Below are positions 1 through 11,811 of a stretch of 64,000 nucleotides of DNA, one piece after another. The position numbers and the translations under genes were made by a program. Within the stretch, counting starts at the first letter, position 1, and every line of letters begins with the position of its first letter. The notes beneath the pieces are model-generated. The model had not been told where the DNA came from. It saw only the letters and a list, made by a program, of their open reading frames with translations, and made no database searches. Source of the stretch: Effrenium voratum (Eukaryota; Sar; Dinophyceae; Suessiales; Symbiodiniaceae); contig CAUJNA010003013.1 in assembly GCA_963377175.1 (NCBI GenBank), positions 653,367 through 717,366 on the forward strand, given 5' to 3'.

Positions 1-334
1 TTGACTCTGTACTTTCCCTACGCATGCCTCTATGAATTTCACTTCCTACTTTCCCTGCGCATGCCTCGACGCATTTCAAATTCTACTTTCCCTGCGCATG
101 CCTCTACGCATTTCACTGTTTACTTTCCCTCCGCATGCCTCCATGCATTTCACTGTCTACTTTCCCTGCGCATGCCTCCAGGCATTTGACTCTGCGCTCT
201 CCCTACGCATGCCTTTGTGCATTTTACTCTGCACTTGCCCTACGCAGGCCTCTTTCCATTTTGCTGTGCGCTTTCTCTACACACGCCTCCATGCATGTCA
301 CTGCCTACTTTCCGAACTTGCAGCCAGAGCTGCG
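1..334. repeat. 37-bp tandem repeat array (about 9 copies)
   Basis: The core CGCATGCCTC recurs at 21, 58, 95, 132 and 169, exactly 37 bp apart, followed by a pyrimidine-rich ACTTTCCCTG block. Because 37 is not a multiple of three, all plus frames stay open through it and give low-complexity pseudo-ORFs. The array runs off the left edge of the window and decays after about 300. Confidence 0.93.
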
Positions 335-800
335 GGGGCGTGCTTCGCGTAGTATACTTTTGTTTCTCAAAAGTTGCGACTTTGCAGCCTGCTCCTGCAG
401 ACAGTCGCGCGCACGCAGACCGCGAAAATATGCGAAGATTCACACGGGACCACAGCGAGCGGGATGGGGCACGCAGAATCTTCGCTCAGGCTCGCGCGCG
501 AACTGCGAAGATTCGCACGGGACCATGGCGAGAGCGATCCAGCGCGCGCGATATCTGCAGAGGGCCGCGCGCGCGCGGGGCAGGAATCGCAAACAAAGGC
601 AGTGTTTTGCGCCTCGAGCGCGCCGATCCCCGCGGAGGGCAGCGCGCGCGCACGGCAGGCATCGGAAAAATCATTGTTTTTGCGCACCTCGAACACGCCG
701 ACCCCCGCAAAGGGTCGCGCGCGCCGATCTTTGAGAGGGTTGCGTTTTCGCAGAGCGTGCTTGGTCCCACCGCGCCGCCTTAAGATACTAGTTTCAAGAA
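335..800. repeat. GC-rich segment with dispersed ~60-bp repeat
   Basis: Holds a motif reading roughly TTGCAGCCAGAGCTGCG then TTCGCGTAGTATACTTTTG and AAAAGTTGCGA. The same motif family recurs at 30.9-31.25 kb. It is followed by CpG-rich sequence with repeated ACGGGACCA-type phrases that also have a counterpart at 31.3 kb. No convincing gene; the open frames reflect base composition. Confidence 0.5.
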
Positions 801-867
801 TTTAAGACAACGTGCAAGTTCCTCGTGCAAGCTATGCTCGTGGGAGAAGGAATGCAAGATCACTACG

Positions 868-965
868 AACTTCAATGTCTACTTTCCCTGTTCATGCCTC
901 TACGCATTTCACTGTCTACTTTCCCTGTGCATGCCTTTATGCATTTCGCTGTCTACTTTCCCCGC
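868..965. repeat. Second block of the 37-bp repeat
   Basis: About 2.5 further copies of the unit seen at 1-334, separated from it by about 530 bp of GC-rich sequence. This suggests insertion into, or decay of, a once longer array. Confidence 0.85.
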
Positions 966-2048
966 CTGGGTGATGGTCATGTGTAGCACCGTTGTGGATT
1001 CAGCGATGTGTAGCCATCGAGAAAATGCAGCGCAGTCAGGTTCCAAGCTGGACACGCCGTTGGCGGTGAAGCGCGGCTTGTCCTCTGACGACCGCCTGCT
1101 ACTTGGCCGGCTTGACGCCCAGCCAAGCTCATTGAGGGTTAGTGCTTGGCGCAGACACAGTTTTGGCGCGAGTGTGGCGCAGCTGCTGCTTGATGTGGCT
1201 GCCAGTGCATTTTTGAATTGCGGGGGTCAAGCGGGGTAAACACACAAACATTTTTCACGGGCACCAAGCAGAACAAGCCGGTGAAGCTGTTCAGGAGCAG
1301 TGTTTTGGCACGATGACTGCCCCTGAGCATCACTTGACACGCGCAGTATTCATGCCTGACAGACAGTCAGCTCGCCAACAAAGCCTCCAACTGACAGTCT
1401 CCTCTCTCCACTTCCCCCACCCTAGTAGGCTACCGACCTACACTACCATTGGCGCTAGTCAACTTCACGGCCGAGCCATGCGCGCAATCCACAGGCGATG
1501 TCTGCTCAGCGGCCATCCATGTCGATCCGGAGTAACGATGTCGAAGACAAATTTGTACGTTGACATCAGAAGCACGTGGCGAGGAAAATGGGTGACATTC
1601 TTGTGGAAGACAGTGCGCTCTTGCATTCATGTCGTAGAAGAAAGTGCACCCATGACAAGCGACGCAAGGTGTCCCAACACCATGGAACATGGCTTCCTTG
1701 TCGGCGATCGAACAGTCTTTGCCACGCTGAACGACGGTCCTGAGAGTCAACTCAGTCGACTCCGGCGCCACTTCCATGAGCCACAACACGGTGACCGTGG
1801 CTGTAACCCATTATGACCTCATCAGCGCAACTGGCCTTTCTACAGCATTCCAAACTGATGTGCCAAGCTGAAGAGACTGAGAATGCTAAGATGAGAAGGT
1901 CTCAGGATACCACAACAAGACAACGGCGATAAACCGCTCATTTTAACGCTCTGACAGGGAAGAACATTGAGTTTCAGACGATGGCCGCAGAGTAGATGGA
2001 CTACCATCTGAGATGCTCCATTTCCACGTATAGCATCCCATTCTTCAT
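966..2048. other. No supportable gene
   Basis: A minus-strand open stretch at 1430-1789 (119 codons, with a C-x2-C-x2-C-like cluster) has fairly protein-like composition, but I recognise no family and see no exon structure around it. Nothing else stands out. Confidence 0.3.
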
Positions 2049-2636
2049 TTGGTACGCAAGCACAAAGAGTGCATCAGGACACACACTCACAGTATCAACT
2101 TGTCCGAGTACATGGTTCGAATGGTGCCAGCGGCCATGTGTGTCATGTCTGTTCGTTTAATCGACATGTACCTTCGTGAGCACGCTTTGCTGCTATGGGT
2201 TGTCGCGCGAGGCGACGCTGCGTTTTCATCGCAGGGGGACTGCTATCTTCTGTATCCCAGCGGCGCGTTTCAGCTCTACAAGGGCGTGCCCCCTGACAGT
2301 GGACGCGCGCGCAAGTTCTTGATGCAGCTTGAAGGACTAGGTCTGAGTGTTTTTGAATGTTTTGTACTTGTTGGGAGATGCCCTGCTGCGCCAGGACTGT
2401 TCCGGCGCTTGCCCGCCGTCACACCGCGCAATGAACGCGGAGTGCTCGATGCAATCCAAGAAGTCTGGAAGCGCGATGACGAATCTGAACACTACTTCCT
2501 GGAAAAGTGCACTGACGCGTGCACGCACAGCCTCAACGACCATCTCAGCAAGCGAAAACCGCCCGGCCAAGATGAAGATGCAGCCCTGGTAACATCGTTC
2601 GAGAACTCACGGAAGACAAGCTTCTTAGTTGCATGA
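2049..2636 (+). CDS. Hypothetical protein fragment, part of a decayed coding stretch
   Basis: A 195-codon open frame. The part from about residue 30 is protein-like: it has alternating hydrophobic segments (LLLWVVARGDAAF, then GDCYLLYPSGAF) and a charged C-terminal half ending SRKTSFLVA. I do not recognise the family. Further same-strand coding-like pieces follow at 2778-3038, 3435-3719 and 4050-4694 in different frames. The phrase GAGTGTTTTTGAATG near 2343 reappears in altered form (GAATGTTTTCGAATG) near 2951, so part of the stretch may be an internal duplication. It could be a multi-exon gene or the relic of a mobile element ORF; introns could not be placed. The start codon is uncertain because the frame is open to the nominal start. 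Confidence 0.35.
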   Translation: MVRKHKECIRTHTHSINLSEYMVRMVPAAMCVMSVRLIDMYLREHALLLWVVARGDAAFSSQGDCYLLYPSGAFQLYKGVPPDSGRARKFLMQLEGLGLSVFECFVLVGRCPAAPGLFRRLPAVTPRNERGVLDAIQEVWKRDDESEHYFLEKCTDACTHSLNDHLSKRKPPGQDEDAALVTSFENSRKTSFLVA

Positions 2637-2777
2637 TCGGGTGGTGCGACCAGCCGAAAAACACTGAGCCCATGGCTGCTGCTACGATGACTGTGGCGTG
2701 TCGTACACGGTGGAAAGGCGACACAGGCTTGGTTTGAGCGCGCGTGTTAGCAAACACACGCACACCCTTGTCATGGC

Positions 2778-4694
2778 GTGTTGGCAAAAAGGAAAAGTAA
2801 GCAATTGTTTGCCCGTGCCTTAATGGCGCAGGTGCCTTGCACAGATTGCACGAACATCTACGTCCACATTCCACACTGCGTCAAGGGCACGGTGCCGGAT
2901 CCAATTGTTGCACGCCTCTGGCAATTCTACACGCAAACCTTCTGGGGCAATCTGAATGTTTTCGAATGCTGCCAAGCTGCGCAAGCGCTTTGGCAGCACG
3001 CGGATAATATGGCTACGCCGTCCGGTCAGCGCGACTGATTCTCGGCTTAGGCGCTTGCAAAGCGTGGCTTGAACAAGGTGCGAGTCTTCATTGGCCTATC
3101 TTCGGGAAGGGTAGGCCAGTCTCTTTATTCAGCTCATCTTCAGGCACGTGTCAGACTAGTGCTGAATTGCGCGTGCTGCGCGCACGCAGTTTCAATATTG
3201 CTCCCGCCCTAGCATTACCTGCAGGCTATGTATCAACATAATATTTGCCTTCTTTGACCCGAAAACATGGTTCAACGAAGATGAAATGAGGAAGTAGGTC
3301 GAGCAACTTAACGGCCGCTTCATCCTGACAGGCCAGCTCGCACGCCGCGCAGCAATCTTTGCTGCGAGCTTTGCCACGAGTCCACACCCGCAGGACAAGA
3401 GGCCCCTGGCACGAACCGGCGGCCTCGCGAAGATTTGAATAAAAAGCTCATGTCTGCAGAGGGCGGCCCTGACTGCACCCAGGATCTTTGTGCTTTCGAA
3501 TTCTTTCTCGATGTCTCTGGTCGCAAGCCGCACGGCGTGCGCAATCGGATGATTGAGCGCGTTGGCTGGAAACGTCTGGAGGCGAATAGAATGTTCAAAT
3601 TCTCCGATGTCGGCAAGAAGGATTTCAACGCAATGCTGCGTCGTTCCTTTGCGTGCTGCAACAATCATCTTGTACACCCGTTGCTCTCCCGTCTAAGCGC
3701 TAGCGCGTTGCGGATGTGAAGTTTCACTTAGGTGCCTATGATGACATCCATTTGCACGGCGTGTTTCCGAAGGATCCGGACCTCGAGGGATTTTTGGTGT
3801 CCGGCCCTGCATTTTAGCTGCTCTGCAGTTCGGCGTGCTTTCGAGTCTATCCACACAAAAGAGGACTGTTGTAGAAACAAGTTGGGATCATTAGCGCTTT
3901 GACCCTGTCTTTCCTGTTGCAGTGATCAATTATGCTTTGCTGTTGTCTTGCCTATGACGATCTACTTGCTCTTGCGGCCGTAGGGTTGCGTTAACCTCAC
4001 CGAGCAGCACGCGTATTGGGGTGGCGATCATGGCCTCACGGAGAACATCATGCGGGAAGCATGCGGTATCCGAAACGCGCTCACCAAGCGTTCAAGTGTC
4101 ATCAACTTAGAGACTGAAGAAAACACAGAAGATCATGAAGCATTCTGGAAAGCTGCACACTTGTACCTTTGTCAAGCATTACTAGCCCAGAAGATACCCG
4201 ACATCACCAAGCACATGCTGTCGAGGCTAAAGATTCCGAACTCGCCAAACTTGAGCAAAGAGGCGCTGTTGAAGGAGTTAGAAACTCGCAATATTGTGGC
4301 AAAGTCAGATGGCAGAGGCAAAACGGCAGAAGTTCTTCTTTTGCAGCTGCACCCACGCATGAGACTGTCGGAAGTGATCACCCACGAAGCGCGGAATTGC
4401 AGTCAAGCGTACGCGGGGCAGTATTGCTTGTCTGAGTTTGATGACTATGTTCGCGGGCATTCTCACCGCCAAGGCAATGCATTATTGCTAGGGAAGGTCT
4501 GCGTGCTCATGATCAAGCAAAGGTCAAAAGGTAGAGGACGCCCCAATCTTCCGGGCGCAAGCGTGGAATGCAGGGAAAGTCTGAGCGAGCGAGGCTCGAA
4601 GATGCTGGAACAGGAGGATAGATACAATCTCAGATGGCAATCTCAGCGAACAAACTGTTTGTTTGACTACCATCTCGGCTTTTTTGGCGTGTAG
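2778..4694 (+). pseudogene. Decayed coding-like pieces in several frames
   Basis: Three open stretches (2778-3038, 3435-3719, 4050-4694) have non-repetitive, protein-like composition. The second contains CAFEFFLDVSGRK and FKFSDVGKKDFNAMLRRS; the third is 214 codons, rich in Lys/Glu and Leu, with KIPDITKHMLSRLKIPN. They alternate frame without clear GC/GT-AG introns, which fits a decayed gene better than an intact one. No domain was recognised. Together with the ORF at 2049 they may derive from one parent gene. Confidence 0.3.
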
Positions 4695-5620
4695 TTTCAA
4701 GGAAGGCAAGCAACTTTGTAGGGCGCATGCCATTGTCACACGTGTCTGCGTCTGACTTTGGCGTTCTATTTGCAAATCTGCGCGCACCATGGCTTCAACA
4801 AACCACTTAGTTGAATGCTGTAACAGGATTTTCTTGGCCCTTAGCCTTTGCAGCCAACTTTGTCAAGCTGAGTTTGCAATGAGCACGTTGTTTGTATGCC
4901 ATCGTAGCTATTTGCTAATCTTAGCCTGCAACGCAACCCAACAACTTTGCAGCACTTGGTGGCACATGGCCTTGACATCATGTTTGAACATCTGTGGGTT
5001 CAATCAAGGCAGACAACTTTGTTGGACGCATGCGATTGTACCACATGTTGGCATCTTTGGGCACCCATCAGCAAATCTAGGTGTGTCATGGCGCCAACAC
5101 ATTGGCTGGTTTAATGCAATCCTGACGTGTGCTTGGCGCCTTGTTTCAGCGGTCCATCTGCCAATGCGGGTTTGCAATGAATCTGTTGTCTTGCAACGCA
5201 GCCCAACCACTTCGTTTGCCAGACAGCGTTGCAACACTTGGTGATACTTTGTTTGGGCATACTATCTGTCCATCTGCGCTTTCTACCAAGGCAAGCAACG
5301 TTGCTGTACAAATGCCACATGTTTGCGTCTGGCTTAAGCGTTCCGTCTGCCAGTCTGAATATGCAATTAATTGAGCGCCATGCGGCTTGTCGTTGGCCTT
5401 TGGCTTCAGACGTCCATCTGCCAACCTGGTCTTGCAATGAACTTGTTGCATGACTGCCGTCGCAGCATGCTTGGGCATTTGCTTTGGAAACTTCATATGC
5501 CAATGTTAGCTTGCAACGAAACTAGCTACTTTGCCTGCTGAACACCAAGACAGCACCTCGTGACATATGCTTTAAGCATTCCATCTGCCGATGTGTTCTC
5601 GTAACAATAACAACTGATAC
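4695..5620. repeat. Degenerate tandem repeat, ~70-115 bp period
   Basis: Phrases of the type CCATCTGCCAAT, TTTGCAATGAA and TTGCAACGCA recur irregularly. Examples are the CATCTGCC-like word near 5155, 5270, 5344, 5411, 5498 and 5582. Copies are strongly diverged. Open frames on both strands are repeat-derived. Confidence 0.55.
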
Positions 5621-5640
5621 AAACACATGCGGCTGGGAAA

Positions 5641-7410
5641 ATGAACGTGACTTTTCCCTGCCACAGGGCCCCCCTCCAGAGTGTGTTGAAACCAGAAGGC
5701 TCCACGTTTCCTTTGACACCCAAGGGTTGCCTTGCGCGACAAGGCTTTACTATTCGGGTCTGGTTGCCAAACAACCCAACACAAGCAAATAGCTTAATGA
5801 AACTGACCGTTGGGCACTCTCGTTCGAAGTTCTTACTTAAAAGTTGCAATCTGAGCAGTTTTTGCCCCAAATCAACGGAGCTCCACTTTCCAACGCAAGC
5901 CCAACACTGAACAGCAAACATCAACTGGAAACATCAACTGGGCCTAGGCCCAAACCAAACCGGCGACCCCTAATAAGAACCCCCCCCCCCAAAGCTTGTT
6001 TTTTGGGCGGAGTACGGTTTTTTAATAGGGTGAAGCGAGTACAAGAAAACCAAGCCCCACAACATTGCAACTGCGACCGCGCAAGTTGAACTGTGACTCG
6101 ATCATGTTGACATCCTGACAGCCGGCCACGTTGACATCATGTTCGCTCAAGCCAGCCTGCCCTGCGCCTGATTGAGTCGACAATGATGGTGCAGTATTCG
6201 TAACAAGTCAATGTGAGGTAGATCGTACGTATGGGGACGTGGACACATGCCACACACACTAAGCTCCAACCTGCACCTGTTGTGCCAGCCCCAGCTTCAC
6301 AGCTACACACACACACGGCTAACGAATTTGCATCCTCCATGTTTGGGCCGCAACTATCCACAGGAGCAGCCGCGCCTGAGCCAACCAGCCAAAGAGACGA
6401 CAACGACTTGCGCCGCCGCAGCCACCGCCCAGGAAACATGCCCACAGGTGTTCCCGCGCTGAGCGGTCTTGTTGCATGTCCGGCGCGTCCAGCTCAGCAA
6501 AGCCAGGCGAACCCATGGCTGCGGCTACCGTCGCGGCCGACGCATCTCATGTAACACTGGCGGCGGCGCCGCGCCCGCTGTTCACACTCTCACTATGAGC
6601 ACGCCAGAACCACAACTGGGCCAACGGATCACCCTCGAGATGCGTTTCTTCACGGCGCAGCAACGCTTGTTGCCGGGACAACGGTGCGACTGAAGCGAAA
6701 CACACGCGTGCTGGCACGCGTGGAGACTGATGCCGAGCCTACCCTTGCTGATGTGTCAGAGTCGTCTTGGTTGCGGGCATACACTTGGCACATGGCGTGC
6801 ATCAGTCGGAAGAATAGCCTTGATACTGTCAGCTGTGGCACTGCCGCAGCCGCTCACTTGTGTTCATATTGCTGAAATCCTGGTAAGTTTCCGTCGGTGC
6901 GTGCAGTTTCATGTTAAGGTTCTTTGTAAAATCAAGCTGATGATGGCTCTTGTATTTTAACTTGTTGTTGCTATTTTTGGGTTTGTCCAAACTTGTTCAA
7001 TGTGTTCAATTGCGCGTCCGTTGGTGCAATCCATCAACATGTCGGCGCCCGCTAAGGCTATGGTTGCTTATGGTTGATGCCGTCAACACTGGTAGCAAGG
7101 AGATAGATGGCGCCCTCCAACCACAACTGCGCACGCTCCACACCCAAACTCAAGGCAGTCAAGAAGCACATGTCACCCATGACAAGCCGGCTATTTCACT
7201 GGATGATGCATTTCCTGTCCCGGCCCGGCTGAATAACGGACAGTTCAACTCTGCCGGTTTGGCTCGCTTGCACTTCTGGATTTTTCGACTGATGGAAATT
7301 TTCAGAGTCTCTACGTTTGGCGCTTCAGCGCTTCTGCTTGACCGGACCTGACTGAGGAACGTCAGAACATGCGCTGCATCGACACGCAACTTCGCAACCC
7401 TGCTGGCGAA
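5641..7410. other. No supportable gene
   Basis: Mixed-composition sequence with a C homopolymer near 5986-5996. Short open frames in all frames overlap each other and none shows a recognisable motif. Confidence 0.3.
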
Positions 7411-7415
7411 ACCTC

Positions 7416-8296
7416 TCACTTGCCACCAAGCCTGGTCCGCATGGCGGCGCAGCCTTTGAACAGCGAGACACCTGCGTACATGACTTTGAAGTCAATAGTG
7501 GAACGCAATGGTTTATATTCGTTGTCTTCAGTATCAAAATCCTTTGCTGCAATCAATACACCATCATGCCAGCTTTTCTTGTGTCCGACGAGGTTTCTGG
7601 TTTGAAGGCGAGTGAGGTCTCTCATCTATTTGCTGTAGATTGAGGGCTTCTTCTCAAGCGGAATTGAGCCGTCACCCATCACAACCACTCTGTGTCTTTC
7701 CAGACATTGAAAGCTTTGTTGTTCCCGGCCTAACAGGCATGCTACCTGACCTGCTCAAGGCATCAACTTGACGCTGTTGCCGCTGGTCCGGGACTGCCGG
7801 GAAAGGTCATCGAACTGCGCCTGGGCGCATCTCAGTTGCCATGGCATGTGCGAGTTACAGTGAATGGTGACTGGCGGGTCATCACCAAAGTCTTTGTCTG
7901 AATCTGCAACGCCGGGAAGAAGCCTTCGCTTCTTCAGATTTGCCATGTGTCGTCAGTCACTGCCTCCCCTGGAAGCACTGCGAAGTCCGAAACTGCTTGC
8001 TCAACCATTTCTTCTTTCATTTGCTGGGACAAAGCGTCTGCAAGGGCCAGACCTTCCCTGCGCTCGACACGAGAATCCTCTGGCTTGTGTGAAGGGAAAG
8101 TAGAAGCTTGTGAAGGCGTTATGCGACTGGACGTGCCGCCAAGTCTGTCACCGCACGCTCGACTACGAGCTGCAAAAGCTGCTGCCTCCCACGTCCTCTT
8201 AGGCACTGAATACTCAATTGGGCTTGGCAGGTCATCCAATATTGAAGCTTGAACGCCTAAGCATAGGATTTCCTTGTAAGCCTTGAATCGCTTCAT
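7416..8296 (-). pseudogene. Minus-strand coding-like segments, unknown
   Basis: Three minus-strand open pieces follow one another: 8296-7934 (120 codons, hydrophilic), 7946-7755 (starting MANLKKRRLLPGVAD) and 7625-7416 (starting MRDLTRLQTRNLVGHKK). Their composition is protein-like and they are on one strand, so they could be exons of one gene. They overlap slightly in different frames, and I could not place splice sites. No family recognised. The upstream (high-coordinate) piece abuts the duplicated gene fragment at 8298. Confidence 0.3.
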
Positions 8297-8959
8297 GCTG
8301 CGGTCGGCCAGGCTGGCATCGTTTGCCGGATAAGTTCATCTCTGCGCGAGGGCCTTGGTGGGTCAAGTTTGTACAAGCAGCGGTGCCTTCATCCAACGCA
8401 TCTCGCCACGCAGACTGGTCGCCAAAAAAAAGGGGCGTGGGAAGCTGTGAAAAAGAGCAGGCTCTGCCTCCAGAATTTGGTTGACGCGGGCGGCGTAGAA
8501 GACTGCAAGCTAGAAGATGAGGCCTTTTTTAAAACCAGCTCGTGCGTGACGCTGTCCTCCTTGACATTAACAATCGTCGAACTCGTGCGTGGTGCTGTCC
8601 TGACATGCCAGATGCGACTCTCTGGCAGCACAGGCTACATACAGCTTAATGTATACGACAAGACCCTTGAGAGATATTACGATTGCAAAGTGGCTGGCAT
8701 GTTCGTCATTTGCTGCCATCCTGATTGCGTGGACAGTCCATTTGTGGACCGAGTTCCAGACTTGTCTTTTGAAGCTGGCGAGCTTCTGCCAACCTGTCGT
8801 GACAATGCTATGCTTGAGGATGCGCGAGGCGGCGCAAGCTTTGGAGCTTCAGGTGTGCATGCTGACGCCGCTGCTCATAGGAAATCGCAGCTTGCTGACC
8901 AGACTGATTTTGTCGGGGCCTGCAGCCCAGGCCCAGCCCGCGTTCAACTGTCGTCTTAA
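8297..8959 (+). CDS. Hypothetical protein, copy A of an inverted duplicate
   Basis: The frame is open from about 8297 (reading IVCRISSSLREGLGGSS, then YKQRCLHPTHLAT) through 8959. The same protein segment, with conservative changes, is encoded on the opposite strand at 9458-9159. The shared part ends in VDAGGVEDCKLEDE. Beyond it, copy A continues with VELVRGAVLTCQMRL and a cysteine-containing stretch (FVICCHPDC) that copy B lacks. Both copies keep the frame while changing residues conservatively (R/Q, L/F, H/N), which suggests a real protein family. Function unknown. Copy A holds about 40 extra bases, including a run of eight A, between the conserved blocks. Confidence 0.45.
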   Translation, partial: AAVGQAGIVCRISSSLREGLGGSSLYKQRCLHPTHLATQTGRQKKGAWEAVKKSRLCLQNLVDAGGVEDCKLEDEAFFKTSSCVTLSSLTLTIVELVRGAVLTCQMRLSGSTGYIQLNVYDKTLERYYDCKVAGMFVICCHPDCVDSPFVDRVPDLSFEAGELLPTCRDNAMLEDARGGASFGASGVHADAAAHRKSQLADQTDFVGACSPGPARVQLSS

Positions 8960-9363
8960 TTTGTTGCCATTGAATCGCAACGATGTTGCATACCTTCCCT
9001 TGAGCTCGCACTTCGCCCGGCTCAGGAGAATCGAGTGCAAGCACGCTGGCTACTTCTGAGCCGGAGCTTCTTGAACGACGAAGTATTTCACTTGTAGAAG
9101 CCTTGCAGATGGAAGCCGCCCCTAAGTCTTCTCACAAACAAGCGCTGACTACAAGACTTCATGCCACCGAGCTCAAGTTCTCATCTTCTAGCTTGCAATC
9201 TTCTACGCCGCCCGAGTCAACCAAACGCCTTGCTCGTATCTCTTTGGTAGATGAGCTTGTGGCGAAACGCGTTGGATTCAGGCATTGCTGCTTGTAGAAA
9301 CTTGATCCACCAAGGCCCTCGCGCAGAGATGAACTTATCTGGCAAACGATGCCGGCCCCGACC
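8298..9363. repeat. Imperfect inverted repeat, ~200-bp arms
   Basis: The left arm 8298-8522 and the reverse complement of the right arm 9171-9363 share long stretches around GCATCGTTTGCC, TCATCTCTGCGCGAGG and GCGGCGTAGAAGA. Identity is highest at the two ends of the arms, with an indel in the middle. About 650 bp separate the arms. Confidence 0.85.
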
Positions 9364-9458
9364 GCAGCTTTACCCATCAAGAAGCCTTGGAGAGTTGACT
9401 CCTGGAACTTTGTTTTTGGGGAATCCCTTTGAATCGTTGTTGCGGAAACCATAGCCAT
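9159..9458 (-). CDS. Hypothetical protein, copy B of the inverted duplicate
   Basis: A 99-codon minus-strand frame containing IVCQISSSLREGLGG, YKQQCLNPTRFAT and VDSGGVEDCKLEDE, colinear with copy A on the plus strand at 8297. Upstream it adds FQESTLQGFLMGKAAVG. It ends in LSSVA. It may be an exon of a larger gene or a duplicated fragment; no domain recognised. Confidence 0.4.
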   Translation of the reverse strand: MAMVSATTIQRDSPKTKFQESTLQGFLMGKAAVGAGIVCQISSSLREGLGGSSFYKQQCLNPTRFATSSSTKEIRARRLVDSGGVEDCKLEDENLSSVA

Positions 9459-9463
9459 GGCCT

Positions 9464-11800
9464 GTGTGCTGGAAGGGAAACTAAGGGCAACACAGTTTCA
9501 CACGTCTATACTTGTGAATACCATTCTGCGGCGTTTCAGTGCTTGAGCAAGGGGGTTGCGACATGCTCCCCCGCATTTCGCTGCACGTGGAGAGGCACTT
9601 CAGTCAACTCAGCGACCGTCAATCAGGAACATACATTTTTGGAGCATAGCTGGGCTGAGGCTAAGACTGACGGCGCGAAGGTCAACAGGCTGCATGCGGA
9701 CTTTTATTGAGCTGGCCACAACTCTGCAGAACTTCGCGCTCGCAATAAGGGCGACCGGAGGAGGTCGTTTGCAAATGGCCTAATGATTGCGACGCTGGTA
9801 TGCGTGACGCCGGTGGTTGACGCAATTGAGACGTTTGGGAACCCAGGAAACATGTCTAACGATGCCGTCAAGTACCTCTGGATCGCGGTGTTGATGCCAC
9901 TTATGACGACGTGTGCGGTTCCGCGATCTACATGCTGCGCGACGTCATGAAGAGAGAGAGAGAGAGATATGCGCAACAAGACACATGACATGAATATGCG
10001 CATGCAACAGTGGTGGACAACTATCGTAGACCCGAGTGCAGGAACTGATTGACGAGGTAAGTGTGTTCCAGAAGCGAGTGCTAGATGTTCAAGAGAGCTG
10101 ATCTCGGTCTAATACGGGAACATGCTGGCACCAAACGCTGGCTGGCATGTGTAGAGGAATGGGCGCTCAGTGACCAAAAGAGTACACCCGCCCAAGTCGA
10201 TAACACGCATGAATACATGCATGCATACGCAAACATGCTTCCACACATACATACGCACGTGCGTACACACAAACATCTATATTCCTTTTTGCGCACACCC
10301 CCTGTTTGGTTTTCCATGCACTTGACCTTCACGCAATCTACGATTCACGACGTCATATTGGCTGAACGCCCTTCTTATAGCACACTGCGCAGGAGAGAGA
10401 AAAAGCCATTGCTACGTGTACACGCAGGCTCCACTTGTACCCCTCGCCGCCAGACATCAATGGGTATCTTCTGCTTCGTTGCCGCCTTGTGTGACGGAAC
10501 GTTGGGGGGCCTGTCCTCAAGAGCAGACTCACAGAGGACGTGCTCCTGTATCGACAACGAGCAGCTCAGAGACACAGCAGAAGAAGTTCAAGAACACCCT
10601 CAAGAAGTACTTCCTGAAAGGATCCACCACTGTGTGTTTTGGTCGACTCCTGAGTTTTTGCAAGCAGAGAGGGAACAACACCGAGTTGTATCCAAGTTGG
10701 AGATCCTGCTGAGAAGATTGACATCCTTGTGGAAGAATCATCGTCAAACGGCGCAGCGCAAGAGGCAAATGTCAGCAGAGCGGCGCAGCAGCAGCTACCT
10801 GGTGCTGGAGCGCAGCCCGCGCAATTCCTGAATCCGGATCGGAGCAAAGCGTAGCAGGAATGACGCAGCGACACCGAGACGCGTTCCCGTTCAACGACAA
10901 ATCCATGGCACTGTTTTTCACAGCCCGGAGCGAGTTGAGAGCAAGATTCGTCAGCGCAATGTGTTTCGAAAGCATCCAGCTTGAGAACTACACATGTGAT
11001 GCTGAAAGCACAGTGGCATGATCCCTTCATCGCAGCCAGAACATCAATCCAAGATCTATCACTTCGACTGCCCGGAGGTGGACGTCAGAACGTTTTCTAC
11101 ATTCTCGATGAAGTCGCTTCAAACCCAACGCGGACGGCAGAGCCCGCCTGGCCAAACAAAGCAATCAGGATCCTGCCGAAACTTGGGGGTCTTCACCTCC
11201 AGCCTTGGGTCACGGACCACCTGGCTTTTTCGGTGAGCAGTCGCCGCCGTGAGCTAAACAACCGCAACCACAGGAAGCATGGCTTTAGATTGGTTGGTTT
11301 GGAGCGGTCAGTCAGCTTCGGCGCAGTACATCTATTTGATCGCAACTTCCGAGTTTGAAAATTCCGTTTGACCGGCTCCGCCCCCGCATGCCGTGAAAGG
11401 ACGACGTCATGGAAAATCCGTGAAAACTTCTCAATATCTGTGTAAATGTTGGTGTGGACGCGGGGGTCCCGAATGGCTGTGAAAAGTTGCAATTGCGGTC
11501 GTGAGCGCATGGCCTTGTAAATCGCGGTTAAACAGCTGTCAATGGTACTTTTGGGCGCAGTTTTTGGGACACGCTGCAGATTTCGTGAGAGGCACTACTT
11601 TGGACACGCTGGGGCACATGTGACAGGCGCAGTGCCTTAGACTGGTTGGTTCGGAGCGGGCAGCGGGGCACGCGCCACATCCAAGGCTTCATCACGCGAA
11701 TGTTTTTCAAGCCGCGCCCGTGCCGTGATTGTGTGGATGGCACCACGCCACGTGGAGGCTGGCAATGTCTGTGCTTTGGCCGAAAGAGGGGCTATTGCGT
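9464..11800. other. Mostly unassigned; one long plus ORF at 10085-10831
   Basis: The 248-codon plus frame 10085-10831 passes through a CATACATG/ACACAC-type simple repeat (10205-10280). Only its second half (about 10440-10830) has protein-like, Glu/Arg-rich helical composition (LEILLRRLTSLWKNH). I do not recognise it and give it low support. A short GA microsatellite lies at 9951-9966. Confidence 0.3.
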
Positions 11801-11811
11801 GCCACATGCGT

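Noticed and set aside
6137..6693. Small overlapping Ala/Pro/Gly-rich ORFs
   Set aside because: GC-biased composition on both strands with no motif or exon structure.
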